Source of the DNA: an uncultured Clostridia bacterium
Lineage (GTDB): Bacteria; Bacillota; Clostridia; UBA1381; UMGS1253
Reading direction: 5' to 3'
Length of the DNA stretch: 39,356 nt
NCBI GenBank assembly: GCA_934456295.1
Contig: CAKSHB010000012.1
Location: 1 to 39,356, forward strand
The notes under the pieces were generated by a model, which saw only the letters and a list, made by a program, of their open reading frames with translations, made no database searches and was not told where the DNA came from. Made by a program: the position numbers and the translations under genes. How positions within the stretch are numbered: the first letter of the stretch is position 1; every line of letters begins with the position of its first letter. This document shows positions 24,134-32,776 of this stretch, in pieces.

Positions 24134-24978
24134 TAGAGTGCATAAATGTCTGCCATACTTATCAGGCGGGGTCGCCGTTTGAAAAGCAGGCTCTTAAAAA
24201 CATAAATCTGAAAATCGAAAAAGGCGAGCTTGTGGCGGTAATAGGGCACACGGGCTCGGGCAAATCTACGCTTATACTGCATTTCAATGCGCTTTTAAAG
24301 CCGACATCGGGCAAGGTGATTGTGGACGGGATTGATGTTACCGCTCCGAAAGTCGATTTGCGTACGGTGCGCAAGAAGGTTGGGTTGGTATTTCAGTACC
24401 CCGAGCACCAGCTTATGGAGGAAACGGTACGCCGCGATATTGCGTTCGGACCGAGAAATCTGGGACTGTCCGAAAGCGATGCGGCAGAGCGTGTGACTGT
24501 GGCGGCGGAGGCTATCGGGCTGAAAAAAGAGCTTCTCGACAAATCGCCGTTTGAGCTGTCCGGCGGCGAAAAAAGAAGGGTTGCAATTGCCGGCGTGCTT
24601 GCGATGGAGCCGGAGGTGCTTGTGCTTGATGAGCCGACGGCGGGACTTGACCCTGCCGGACGTGACGAGCTTCTGGCGCTTATAAAGAAGCTGAATGACT
24701 GCGGAATGACGATAGTTCTTGTTTCGCACAGCATGGAGGACGTTGCAAACACGGCAAAACGCATTATTGTTATAAATGATGCACAGGTTGCGTTTGACGG
24801 CGGTGTTGCGGAGGTGTTTTCGCATGCGGACGAGCTTTCGCAGATGGGGCTGAGTGTGCCGCAGATAAGCCTTGTTGTAAAGAGCCTGCGCGACAGAGGA
24901 GTGGAAATTGACGGCAACATATACACGGTGCAGGACGCGCGTGACGCCATTTTGAAGATAATTAAAGCCAAAGGCTGA
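24130..24978 (+). CDS. ecfA2: ECF transporter ATPase EcfA2
   Basis: EcfA2 is the second ATPase and pairs with EcfA1 as a heterodimer. It is 282 residues from an ATG that overlaps the ecfA1 stop by 4 bases. Motifs are Walker A GHTGSGKST (39-47), VFQYPEHQLMEETV, signature LSGGEKRRVAIAG and Walker B LVLDEPTAGLDP. The Q-loop sequence QYPEHQL and the LSGGEKRR signature distinguish it from EcfA1 in other Firmicutes. It is followed 15 bases later by ecfT. Confidence 0.95.
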   Translation: MIECINVCHTYQAGSPFEKQALKNINLKIEKGELVAVIGHTGSGKSTLILHFNALLKPTSGKVIVDGIDVTAPKVDLRTVRKKVGLVFQYPEHQLMEETVRRDIAFGPRNLGLSESDAAERVTVAAEAIGLKKELLDKSPFELSGGEKRRVAIAGVLAMEPEVLVLDEPTAGLDPAGRDELLALIKKLNDCGMTIVLVSHSMEDVANTAKRIIVINDAQVAFDGGVAEVFSHADELSQMGLSVPQISLVVKSLRDRGVEIDGNIYTVQDARDAILKIIKAKG

Positions 24979-24993
24979 TTATGGGAGATAGAG

Positions 24994-25809
24994 ATGTTTA
25001 AGGACATAACGCTCGGACAGTATTTTCCGGGAAATTCGATTATACATAATCTTGACCCGAGAGTTAAGATTATGCTTACAATATTATATATCATTTTGCT
25101 TTTCATGGTAAAAAACTTCAGCGGTTTTGCGGTTTTTGCGCTTTTTACGCTGCTTGTCATATGTGCGGCGAAAATTCCTTTTAAATATGTGTTTAAAGGG
25201 CTAAGACCGCTTTTGTTCATAATAATTTTTACTGCGATATTGAATGTGTTTATGACGCAGGGACGAATTGCTTTCCAAATTCCGTACACACCGATAACCG
25301 CAACATGGGAAGGAATTTACATGGCTGCATTTATGATAATAAGGCTGATGTTTCTGCTTGTCGGGACATCTGTGCTGACGCTTACGTCGTCGCCGATTTC
25401 GCTGACCGACGGTATCGAGCATCTGCTTTCGCCGTTTAAAAAAATCGGCGTGCCGGCACATGAACTTGCTATGATGATGACTATAGCAATCAGATTTATA
25501 CCGACTCTTCTGGAGGAAACGGAAAAGATAATGAAGGCACAGACATCGCGCGGAGCAGATTTTGAAACAGGAAATCTGATAAAGCGCGCAAAGTCGCTTG
25601 TGCCGCTGCTTGTGCCGCTGTTTATAAGCGCGTTTCGGCGCGCAGACGAGCTTGCGCTTGCGATGGAGTGCCGTTGCTATAACGGCGGTGTCGGCAGAAC
25701 GCGCATGAAGCAGCTTAAAATCACGGGCACGGATATATGGTGCAGTGTGCTTATGATTGCAGTGCTTTCGGGCGCTGCGGCAATCGGATATATGCCGTTT
25801 CTGTTTTAG
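24994..25809 (+). CDS. ecfT: ECF transporter transmembrane subunit EcfT
   Basis: EcfT is the membrane scaffold that joins the ATPase pair to interchangeable S-components. The 271-residue protein opens with LGQYFPGNSIIHNLDPRVKI, a family signature, and has about five membrane helices. The two coupling-helix motifs are the QTSRGAD segment and AMECRCYNGG, with the X-Arg-X cores that dock into the ATPases. GGGAGATAGAG precedes the ATG. No S-component gene is attached, so this is a shared (group II) module; QueT at 8153-8647 is one candidate client. Confidence 0.95.
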   Translation: MFKDITLGQYFPGNSIIHNLDPRVKIMLTILYIILLFMVKNFSGFAVFALFTLLVICAAKIPFKYVFKGLRPLLFIIIFTAILNVFMTQGRIAFQIPYTPITATWEGIYMAAFMIIRLMFLLVGTSVLTLTSSPISLTDGIEHLLSPFKKIGVPAHELAMMMTIAIRFIPTLLEETEKIMKAQTSRGADFETGNLIKRAKSLVPLLVPLFISAFRRADELALAMECRCYNGGVGRTRMKQLKITGTDIWCSVLMIAVLSGAAAIGYMPFLF

Positions 25810-25845
25810 GAAACCGCAGTGTATATTTTTTTGAGGAAGTGCAGC

Positions 25846-26595
25846 ATGAGAAATATTGCTTTGATGCTTATGTATAAAGGCAGTGCGTACCATGGCTGGC
25901 AGCGGCAGAATAACGCCGTTACGGTTCAGGAAACGCTCGAAAAAGCCATATACAGAGTATGCCGCGAGAATGTGGTTTTATATGGGTGCGGACGAACCGA
26001 CGCAGGTGTTCACGCATTGCATTATGTCTGTAATTTTCATTCACAAACAAAAATTCCCGATGACAAAATTCCGTTTGCATTAAACTGTGTTTTGCCCGAT
26101 GATATAAGGATAACGGGAGCAAAAACGGTTGATGAAAAATTTCATGCAAGATACAGTGTGAAAAAGAAACGCTACATTTATAAAGTTCTTAATTCGCCGC
26201 ACGGCGATGTATTTCTGCAAGATTTGGCGTGGCATTACAGGCGTTATGCCGATATTGAGCGTATGCGCGAAGCATGCGGATTTTTTGTGGGAGAGCATGA
26301 TTTCAGTGCGTTTTGTGCCAGCGGCGCACAGACGAATGATTTTGTGCGCACGGTCTACAGCCTTGATGTGAGCCGTAATAATGACCAAATAACAGTTGAC
26401 ATATGCGGCAACGGATTTTTATACAACATGGTGCGCATTATTGCGGGCACGCTTATGTATATCGGTGACGGAAGGCTTGAGCCTCATGAGGCGGAGGAGA
26501 TAATCGCTTCATGCGACAGACGAAGGGCGGGAATTACCGCTCCGCCGCACGGGCTTTATATGGCTGATGTGACATATGACACAGATTTGTTTTAA
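25846..26595 (+). CDS. truA: tRNA pseudouridine synthase A
   Basis: TruA makes pseudouridine at positions 38-40 of the tRNA anticodon arm. From ATG 25846 (MRNIALMLMYKG) it is 249 residues. The catalytic D52 is in GCGRTDAGVHA, and FHARYSVKKKRYIY and GNGFLYNMVRIIAGTL are family motifs. GAGGAAG lies 6 bases before the ATG. The order ecfA1-ecfA2-ecfT-truA is conserved in many Firmicutes, where it usually sits between rplQ and rplM; neither ribosomal gene is here. Confidence 0.96.
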   Translation: MRNIALMLMYKGSAYHGWQRQNNAVTVQETLEKAIYRVCRENVVLYGCGRTDAGVHALHYVCNFHSQTKIPDDKIPFALNCVLPDDIRITGAKTVDEKFHARYSVKKKRYIYKVLNSPHGDVFLQDLAWHYRRYADIERMREACGFFVGEHDFSAFCASGAQTNDFVRTVYSLDVSRNNDQITVDICGNGFLYNMVRIIAGTLMYIGDGRLEPHEAEEIIASCDRRRAGITAPPHGLYMADVTYDTDLF

Positions 26596-26668
26596 ATTTT
26601 TTAATCGGATTTGTTTTATGGCTTTGATTAAAAATACGGATAAAAATATGGATTTGCGTTTTTGAAAA

Positions 26669-26693
26669 ATTCATATATATGAGAGATATGAAT
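26669..26693 (+). promoter_or_regulatory. Inverted repeat upstream of the DUF5711 gene
   Basis: ATTCATAT (26669-26676) and ATATGAAT (26686-26693) form a perfect 8-bp inverted repeat with a 9-base spacer, 25 bases before the GTG start. It could be an operator or overlap a promoter; no regulator is identifiable. Confidence 0.45.
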
Positions 26694-26718
26694 AATACGG
26701 AGAGGGGAGCGGTATATC

Positions 26719-27915
26719 GTGAGCAGACTTGATTATAAGAGAAAACGCGAAAAAGAGCTTGCGCGGAAAATGAGCGGTGAGAGCGCGTTTTTATCGTTTG
26801 TTAAAGAACATTCGGGGCTTATTGCGCTTGCGGTTATTGTGGCGGTTGTCGCTGCTGCGGCGCTCATTATAGGTTTTAATCCCGATTTTGCGGATCGTTT
26901 TGCAAATAAAGAGGGGGAGTCAATTTATCTCGATGAAAATACGCTGTTTGAAACACCTGTGACGTCATATGAGAAGATAAAGATAAGGCCTTCGGGCAGC
27001 GGATTTGTAATATATGACGGAGAAAAAATGAAAATGTTTTCGGACGGCGGAAAGGTTGAATGGGAGCTTGATATGGTTATGAATAATCCCGTTCTGTCAT
27101 CTGAGGGCGGATATATAATGGCGGCAGACCGCGGAGGCAAGGATATTTACCTTATAAACAACGGCAAGGTGATATTAAAAACGCTTTCACAGTATAATAT
27201 TATCAATGCAAGCGTTGCTGCGGACGGGAAATTTGTGGTTATTTCGGACGAGCCGTATTTTAAGAGCCTCATAACGGTCAAAGACGCCGGTGACAAAGAG
27301 ATTTTTGTGTGGCATTCGGGAAGTTCGTATATAGTTGACGCAGTAATCGGCAGTGATGCAAACAAGCTTGCGGCGGCTGTGCTCAGCACTGAGGAGCAGA
27401 GCGGATTTTCGGGCGGTGTTATGCTGTTTAATCTCTATGACGAGGAGCCGTATAAGACGCAGATGTTTGAAGGATGCCTTGCTTCAAATGTGTTTAGGGC
27501 GGATAAGGGATTTACCGTTGTTACCGACAAAAAGGCGGTATTTTTAAACAGTGACGGTGAAATTTTAAATGAGCACGGATATAACGGAAAAAGTATAAAT
27601 AAAATATGCAAAAGCGCGGATATGACAGTGTTATCACTTGAGGCGGAAAACGGGAGCAAAAGCATTACGGCGCTTGATAACGCAGGAAAGCTGAAATGCA
27701 GCTTTAATGTGCACCGTTCGCCGAATTTTCTGAGTGCGGACAGCGGAAGAATAGCATATGGCGGCGGAAACGAAGTTGCGGTATGCGATGACAGCGGAAA
27801 AGAGCTTTATCTGATACAGACCGCAAAGGATTTTGAAACTCTGGCGTTTCTTGGCGGTGCAAGGCGTGCGGCGGCATTGTCACCGACATCGCTGGATATA
27901 ATTGAAATAAAGTAG
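26719..27915 (+). CDS. DUF5711 membrane-anchored protein, likely beta-propeller
   Basis: This 398-residue protein has a Lys/Arg-rich cytoplasmic start (residues 1-18), one membrane helix (about 32-53) and a long extracellular domain. That domain contains repeated units of the type IYDGEKMKMFSDGGKVEWEL and AVCDDSGKELYLI, spaced as in PQQ/WD-like beta-propellers. It matches my picture of the DUF5711 family, which is common in Clostridia next to cvpA-like genes. Function is unknown. Translation starts at GTG with GGGGAG 9 bases upstream. The cvpA-like gene follows after 118 bases. Confidence 0.78.
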   Translation: MSRLDYKRKREKELARKMSGESAFLSFVKEHSGLIALAVIVAVVAAAALIIGFNPDFADRFANKEGESIYLDENTLFETPVTSYEKIKIRPSGSGFVIYDGEKMKMFSDGGKVEWELDMVMNNPVLSSEGGYIMAADRGGKDIYLINNGKVILKTLSQYNIINASVAADGKFVVISDEPYFKSLITVKDAGDKEIFVWHSGSSYIVDAVIGSDANKLAAAVLSTEEQSGFSGGVMLFNLYDEEPYKTQMFEGCLASNVFRADKGFTVVTDKKAVFLNSDGEILNEHGYNGKSINKICKSADMTVLSLEAENGSKSITALDNAGKLKCSFNVHRSPNFLSADSGRIAYGGGNEVAVCDDSGKELYLIQTAKDFETLAFLGGARRAAALSPTSLDIIEIK

Positions 27916-28033
27916 CTTTGGGTATTTTGGGCATAAATCAGTTTTAGGTGTAAGATGGTTTTAGAAATAAAACTGTATCGGCGGCAAAACAGTCAAAAAA
28001 ACAGGCTGAAACAGGAAGAACGGGAGGTGCTCT

Positions 28034-28798
28034 ATGGCGTATGTTCTTGATATAATTCTTGCGGCGGTAATTATTATATGTATAATAAGAGGTGCAAAAA
28101 AGGGTTTTATACGCGCGGCGTTCAGCATACTGACGTTTTTTATGGCGGCGCTTCTTTCGTTTATGTTTTACGGACAGTTTTCGGATTATGTTATTTCAAC
28201 ACCGATGGGGCAGAATATGACGCAGAGTTTGCGTGAGTCGGTTTATAAGGCTGTGAGCGGTGATACGGCTGCACAAAGCCAAAATGCGGAAGTAAGTGCG
28301 CCCGATGGTGAAGAGAGACAAAACTCTCAGCAGCAGAACGGCGAAAATGACGGAGTTAAATACAACACAACCGAGGAAATTCTGAACTCTATGAAGCTGC
28401 CGCAGTTTATTTTCGGCAGTGTCATGAGCAAGAGTGACTTTCTTATGCGTAATGCGAGGATAACGGCGGCGGAGGCTGTGAGTGAGGCGCTGAGTGAGGC
28501 GCTCATGAAAATACTGGCGGGAATTGTGCTGTTTGTGCTGATACTGATTGCACTGTGGCTTTTGAAAATTTTATTGGAATTTGTGTTCAGACTGCCTCTT
28601 TTAAAGGAGGTAAACTCTCTTGCCGGCTGTGTTGCCGGACTTATAAACGGCTTGCTGGTGTCATACCTTATAATGGCTGCGGTATCGTCGCTGGCAGGAT
28701 TTCCGGAGCTGCAGTTTATACGTGACAGCGCACAAAGCTCATACATATATAAAAACTTATATGAAACGAATATGATATTGGAAATGTTTACAAAATAA
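28034..28798 (+). CDS. CvpA-family membrane protein
   Basis: This 254-residue protein has the CvpA fold: two N-terminal helices (about 3-22 and 28-50, with RGAKKGFIRAAFS between them), an inserted Gln/Asn/Glu-rich soluble loop (about 75-120), and two C-terminal helices (about 160-185 and 200-225). CvpA was named for colicin V production, but its real role is envelope-related and unclear. GGGAGGTG precedes the ATG. It lies between the DUF5711 gene and rho in what looks like one transcription unit. Confidence 0.85.
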   Translation: MAYVLDIILAAVIIICIIRGAKKGFIRAAFSILTFFMAALLSFMFYGQFSDYVISTPMGQNMTQSLRESVYKAVSGDTAAQSQNAEVSAPDGEERQNSQQQNGENDGVKYNTTEEILNSMKLPQFIFGSVMSKSDFLMRNARITAAEAVSEALSEALMKILAGIVLFVLILIALWLLKILLEFVFRLPLLKEVNSLAGCVAGLINGLLVSYLIMAAVSSLAGFPELQFIRDSAQSSYIYKNLYETNMILEMFTK

Positions 28799-28829
28799 AT
28801 GATTTAAAATAAAGGGTCTGAGGTGAATT

Positions 28830-30284
28830 ATGCAGGATTACGAAATGCTTGAAACAAAGTCGCTTGTTCAGCTGCGCGAAATTGCGAAAACGCTCGGCAT
28901 TACAAAAATAACGGCGCTGCGCAAGCCGCAGCTTATTGAGCGTATAGCGCAGCATGCGGCAAAAGGCGCTGCGGACATGACCGAAGAAAAAGCAAAAAAA
29001 GCAACGGAAGAAAAAACTGTGAAAAAAGCAGATGAAAACAAAACGGAAGAGATAAAAACGTCCGCAAAAAACGTTTATGAAAAACATATGGCAAATGATG
29101 AAATAAAAGAGCACAATATTCGCGAGCGCGGCGAAATAAAAAAGGTGAAAACGAAGCAGCGCCCGTCGGACGTTGTTGAAGTCAGGGGCTTTCTTGAGGT
29201 TTTGCCGGAGGGGTTCGGGTTCATACGTTTTGATAACTACGAATCGAGTGAGAAAGACATATATGTGTCAAATACGCAGATACGCCGTTTTCACCTTCAG
29301 ACGGGCGATGAAATACTGGGTGATGCGCGTCCTTCGGGCGGAGAGGAAAGGTATGCGCCGCTTTTGTATGTGCACAAGGTTAACGGCGACCCTGTTGACG
29401 TATGCCTGAAAAGACGCCCGTTTGATACTCTGACGCCGATATATCCCGACAAAAGACTGCACCTTGAAACGGTGCCGACGGGATTTTCGATGAGGCTTAT
29501 CGATTTGATTGCGCCCATAGGATATGGTCAGAGAGGGCTGATTGTGGCACCGCCGAAAGCCGGAAAAACAACACTTCTTAAAAATATTGCGCAGAGCATT
29601 TCAAAAAATCACCCGGACATAAAGCTGATAGTGCTTCTGATTGACGAGCGTCCCGAGGAAGTTACCGACATGAAACGCTCGATTGACGGTGAGGTTATAT
29701 ATTCAACATTTGACGAGGCGCCGGAGCATCATGGGAAAATTGCGGAGCTTGTGCTTGAACGGGCGAAAAGGCTTGTTGAGCACAAAAAAGATGTTGTCAT
29801 ACTGCTTGATTCAATCACAAGGCTTGCACGTGCGTATAACCTGATAGTGCCGCCGACGGGAAGAACCTTGTCGGGCGGACTTGACCCGGGAGCGCTGCAT
29901 AAGCCGAAACGCTTTTTCGGTGCGGCACGCAACGTTGAAGAAGGCGGAAGTCTGACGATACTTGCCACGGCGCTTATGGAAACGGGCAGCCGTATGGACG
30001 AGGTAATATTTGAGGAATTTAAGGGAACGGGCAATATGGAGGTGCGTCTTGACAGACAGCTCCAGGAGAAGCGTGTGTTCCCTGCGATAGACATTGCAAA
30101 ATCGGGTACGCGCCGCGAGGAAACACTTCTTGACGGACGCGAGCTGTCGGCGGTGTGGGCAATACGCAAGGCGATGAGCAGCAGAAACACTGTTGAGGTA
30201 ACCGAAGAAATTTTAAATAAGCTTACAAGAACGCGCACAAATGCGGATTTTGTGCAGAATATACTTGATACAATGGGTAAATAG
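28830..30284 (+). CDS. rho: Transcription termination factor Rho
   Basis: Rho is the hexameric RNA helicase that ends transcription. The 484-residue protein has an N-terminal Rho_N helical domain (TKSLVQLREIAKTLGI), then a Lys/Glu/Ala-rich low-complexity insertion (about 45-110), and a cold-shock RNA-binding domain (EGFGFIRFDNY). The ATPase domain has Walker A PPKAGKTT (K246) and Walker B VVILLDSITRLARAYN; the Q/R-loop region reads GGLDPGALHKPKRFFGAARN. The insertion makes it longer than the Escherichia coli protein (419), as in many Firmicutes and Actinobacteria. GAGGTG precedes the ATG, and it follows cvpA by 31 bases. Confidence 0.97.
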   Translation: MQDYEMLETKSLVQLREIAKTLGITKITALRKPQLIERIAQHAAKGAADMTEEKAKKATEEKTVKKADENKTEEIKTSAKNVYEKHMANDEIKEHNIRERGEIKKVKTKQRPSDVVEVRGFLEVLPEGFGFIRFDNYESSEKDIYVSNTQIRRFHLQTGDEILGDARPSGGEERYAPLLYVHKVNGDPVDVCLKRRPFDTLTPIYPDKRLHLETVPTGFSMRLIDLIAPIGYGQRGLIVAPPKAGKTTLLKNIAQSISKNHPDIKLIVLLIDERPEEVTDMKRSIDGEVIYSTFDEAPEHHGKIAELVLERAKRLVEHKKDVVILLDSITRLARAYNLIVPPTGRTLSGGLDPGALHKPKRFFGAARNVEEGGSLTILATALMETGSRMDEVIFEEFKGTGNMEVRLDRQLQEKRVFPAIDIAKSGTRREETLLDGRELSAVWAIRKAMSSRNTVEVTEEILNKLTRTRTNADFVQNILDTMGK

Positions 30285-30306
30285 TGCGTGTGCGGAGGAA
30301 ACTGAC

Positions 30307-31473
30307 GTGGAGGAAAATTCGGAAATATATCTTGATAACAGCGCGACAACCAAAACGAGCGATGAAGTAAACAGGTGCATGCTTGAGGTGCTGGAAAATG
30401 ACTACGGCAACCCGTCGTCGCTGCACAGACTCGGCATGAAAGCCGAAAAAGTATTTGAAAGCGCAAAACAGGATTTGGCAGACTGTCTTTCGTGCAGTGC
30501 GTCGGAAATATATATAACGAGCGGCGGTACAGAGAGCATTAATACCGCAATTTTAGGATATCTGCGTGCGTCAAAAAGGCGCGGAAAGCATATAATATGC
30601 ACCGGAGTTGAGCACCCTGCCGCATATGAAACGGTAAAGTATGCACAAAGCGAGCTGGGCTATGAGGCGGACATATTATCTGTCGGCAGCGACGGCTGTA
30701 TCAGCCTTGATGAACTTTCGGAAAAACTGCGCGGCGATACGGTTTTGGTTTGCGTTATGCATGTAAATAACGAAGTTGGCACGGTAATGCCTGTGGATAA
30801 AATAAAACCGGTTATGAAAAAGAAAGCGCCCGAGGCGGCGTTGTTTGTCGATGCAGTTCAGTCCTTCGGAAAATTGGCGATAAAGCCGTCAAAATGGGGA
30901 ATTGATATGCTTGCGGCAAGTTCGCATAAAATACATGGACCAAAGGGCTGCGGACTTTTGTATATAAGAAACGGACTGCGCGTACTGCCGATTATGCACG
31001 GAGGGCACCAGCAGAGCAATCTGCGCTCGGGAACAGAGAATGTGTATGCGGCATCGGGATTTGCGCTTGCGGCAAAAACTGCGTACAAAAACATTGATAA
31101 AAACTATGAGCATGTATCAAAGCTTCGCGAAATGCTGCGCGGTGCGATTGAAAAAAATGTGGAAAATACGGTGTATAACGGCTCGGAAAATGCGCTGCCG
31201 TATATACTGAATATGTCGTTTACCGGAATTAAGTCGGAAATTTTGCTCCATACGCTTGAAAGCAAGGGAATATATGTTTCGACAGGGTCGGCATGTGCGT
31301 CAAATGCGCCTTCGCCGAGCAGAACACTTTTATGTATGGGTAAGGATAAAAAAGAGATTGAGGGAGCGGTAAGATTTAGTTTTTCGCCGTACAATACGGC
31401 AGAACAGATTGAGCGTGCGGCACAGGCGGTCGCGCGTGAGGTTTGCGATATAAGAAAATACGTTAGGGGATAG
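30307..31473 (+). CDS. Cysteine desulfurase (NifS/IscS type), probable sulfur donor to ThiI
   Basis: This PLP enzyme takes sulfur from cysteine to form a persulfide. From GTG 30307 the protein is 388 residues and starts with EIYLDNSATTKTSDEV, a family signature. K208 in SSHKIHGPKG binds PLP and C330 in TGSACASNAPS is the persulfide cysteine. AGGA lies 7 bases before the GTG, and longer in-frame readings run back into rho. thiI follows after 4 bases. In Bacillus subtilis a dedicated desulfurase (NifZ) next to thiI supplies sulfur for 4-thiouridine, and this pair looks equivalent. Confidence 0.92.
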   Translation: MEENSEIYLDNSATTKTSDEVNRCMLEVLENDYGNPSSLHRLGMKAEKVFESAKQDLADCLSCSASEIYITSGGTESINTAILGYLRASKRRGKHIICTGVEHPAAYETVKYAQSELGYEADILSVGSDGCISLDELSEKLRGDTVLVCVMHVNNEVGTVMPVDKIKPVMKKKAPEAALFVDAVQSFGKLAIKPSKWGIDMLAASSHKIHGPKGCGLLYIRNGLRVLPIMHGGHQQSNLRSGTENVYAASGFALAAKTAYKNIDKNYEHVSKLREMLRGAIEKNVENTVYNGSENALPYILNMSFTGIKSEILLHTLESKGIYVSTGSACASNAPSPSRTLLCMGKDKKEIEGAVRFSFSPYNTAEQIERAAQAVAREVCDIRKYVRG

Positions 31474-31477
31474 AGTT

Positions 31478-32650
31478 TTGAAAGAAATTGTACTTGTAAA
31501 ATACGGAGAGATAATTTTAAAGGGATTGAACCGTCCCGTGTTTGAAAATATTCTTATGAAAAACATCAGGCATGCATTAAAAAGTGTAGGTGAGCCTGAG
31601 GTTACGCGTGCACAGGCGGCAATTTATATTGAACCTTCGAGCAGCGACGATATAGATGAAATTACGGAGCGGCTGAAAAAAGTATTCGGAATTATGAGTA
31701 TAACGCGTGCATGTGTTGTTGAAAAAGACATTGAGGCGATAAAAAAGGCGGCTGCAGAATACTGCGGCGAGGACGTAAAAGAGGGCGTGACGTTTAAGGT
31801 TGAGGCAAAGCGTGCCGACAAAAAATTCCCAATGAAGTCGCCGGAGATATGCCGCGAAGTAGGCGGATACATGTATGAAAATATTGAGGGGGCAAAGGTT
31901 GACGTAAATAATCCCGGAAATGTTGTCATGGTTGAAATAAGAGACTTTGCGGCATATGTATACTGCAAGAAAACAGAGGGTCAGGGCGGACTTCCGATTG
32001 GTACGGGCGGACGCGCAATGCTGCTTTTGTCGGGCGGCATAGATAGTCCCGTTGCCGGATATATGATGGCAAAACGCGGTGTGGAGCTTGAGGCGGTAAA
32101 TTTTTTCAGCTATCCGTACACAAGCGAAAGAGCAAAAGAAAAGGTTATAACTCTTGCGTCAATTCTGGCGCAGTATGCCTCAAAAATTAAACTGCACATA
32201 GTTCCTTTTACGGAAATACAGCTTGCCATACGCGATAACTGTCCGGAAGAACACCTGACGCTTATTATGAGAAGATTTATGATGAAAATAGCGGAGAGAA
32301 CGGCTGTCGCAAATCATACGGAGGCGCTTATTACGGGCGAAAGCCTCGGGCAGGTTGCGAGCCAGACGATGCAGGCTCTGCATGTCACAAACTCCGTTGT
32401 AAATATGCCTGTGTTCAGACCGCTGATTGGTATGGACAAAGAAGAAATTGTAAAAATTTCGCGTAAAATGGGAGCTTTTGAAACATCAATTCTGCCGTAT
32501 GAGGATTGCTGTACGGTGTTTACGCCGAAACACCCGACAACAAAGCCGAAGATAGATAAAATTGAAAAATCAGAGGCAGCGCTTGATGTTGAGAGTCTTA
32601 TACAGCGCGCTGTTGACGGAATTGAAACGATTGTTGTTGAGCCGAAATAA
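31478..32650 (+). CDS. thiI: tRNA 4-thiouridine synthetase ThiI
   Basis: ThiI adenylates U8 of tRNA and inserts sulfur to make 4-thiouridine. The 390-residue protein has an N-terminal ferredoxin-like region (EIVLVKYGEIILKGLN), a THUMP domain (about 60-165) and a PP-loop domain with SGGIDSPVAG (185-194). The rhodanese domain of the Escherichia coli enzyme is absent, as in Bacillus, so sulfur must come directly from the adjacent cysteine desulfurase. Translation starts at TTG 31478 with GGGGATAGAG upstream; the first ATG lies well inside the conserved N-terminus. Confidence 0.94.
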   Translation: MKEIVLVKYGEIILKGLNRPVFENILMKNIRHALKSVGEPEVTRAQAAIYIEPSSSDDIDEITERLKKVFGIMSITRACVVEKDIEAIKKAAAEYCGEDVKEGVTFKVEAKRADKKFPMKSPEICREVGGYMYENIEGAKVDVNNPGNVVMVEIRDFAAYVYCKKTEGQGGLPIGTGGRAMLLLSGGIDSPVAGYMMAKRGVELEAVNFFSYPYTSERAKEKVITLASILAQYASKIKLHIVPFTEIQLAIRDNCPEEHLTLIMRRFMMKIAERTAVANHTEALITGESLGQVASQTMQALHVTNSVVNMPVFRPLIGMDKEEIVKISRKMGAFETSILPYEDCCTVFTPKHPTTKPKIDKIEKSEAALDVESLIQRAVDGIETIVVEPK

Positions 32651-32686
32651 CAAATATAAAATATCCGAAAAGGGAAGAGGGCAGAT

Positions 32687-32722
32687 GTGAAGCTTTTTCA
32701 CGCCGGCCCACGGTTGCTTTAA
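32687..32722 (+). CDS. Possible 11-residue leader peptide ORF
   Basis: GTG start, then KLFHAGPRLL and TAA. GAAGAGGG lies 6 bases upstream, an acceptable ribosome binding site. It sits in the thiI-cinA gap and ends 6 bases before a second mini-ORF. Such short frames can occur by chance. Confidence 0.3.
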   Translation: MKLFHAGPRLL

Positions 32723-32728
32723 GGCGTT

Positions 32729-32776
32729 ATGCGCCGCAGCGCCGACACGCAGCGGCGGAAGGGAGATTTTTTATGA
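32729..32776 (+). CDS. Possible 15-residue upstream ORF coupled to cinA
   Basis: ATG start, MRRSADTQRRKGDFL, ending in a TGA that overlaps the cinA ATG (ATGA at 32773-32776). TAAGG lies 4 bases upstream. The cinA ribosome binding site (GGAAGGGAG) and a CGCCGC/GCGGCG stem-loop (about 32731-32757) lie inside it, so translating it would open the structure ahead of cinA. Confidence 0.35.
   Translation: MRRSADTQRRKGDFL

Noticed and set aside
24393..25289. A 298-codon open frame on the - strand opposite ecfA2/ecfT
   Set aside because: It is antisense to strongly conserved ATPase and EcfT coding sequence, has no ribosome binding site, and its translation shows no domain. Several similar long shadows lie opposite alaS (17109-17867), rho (29729-30466) and ecfA1 (23366-24049).
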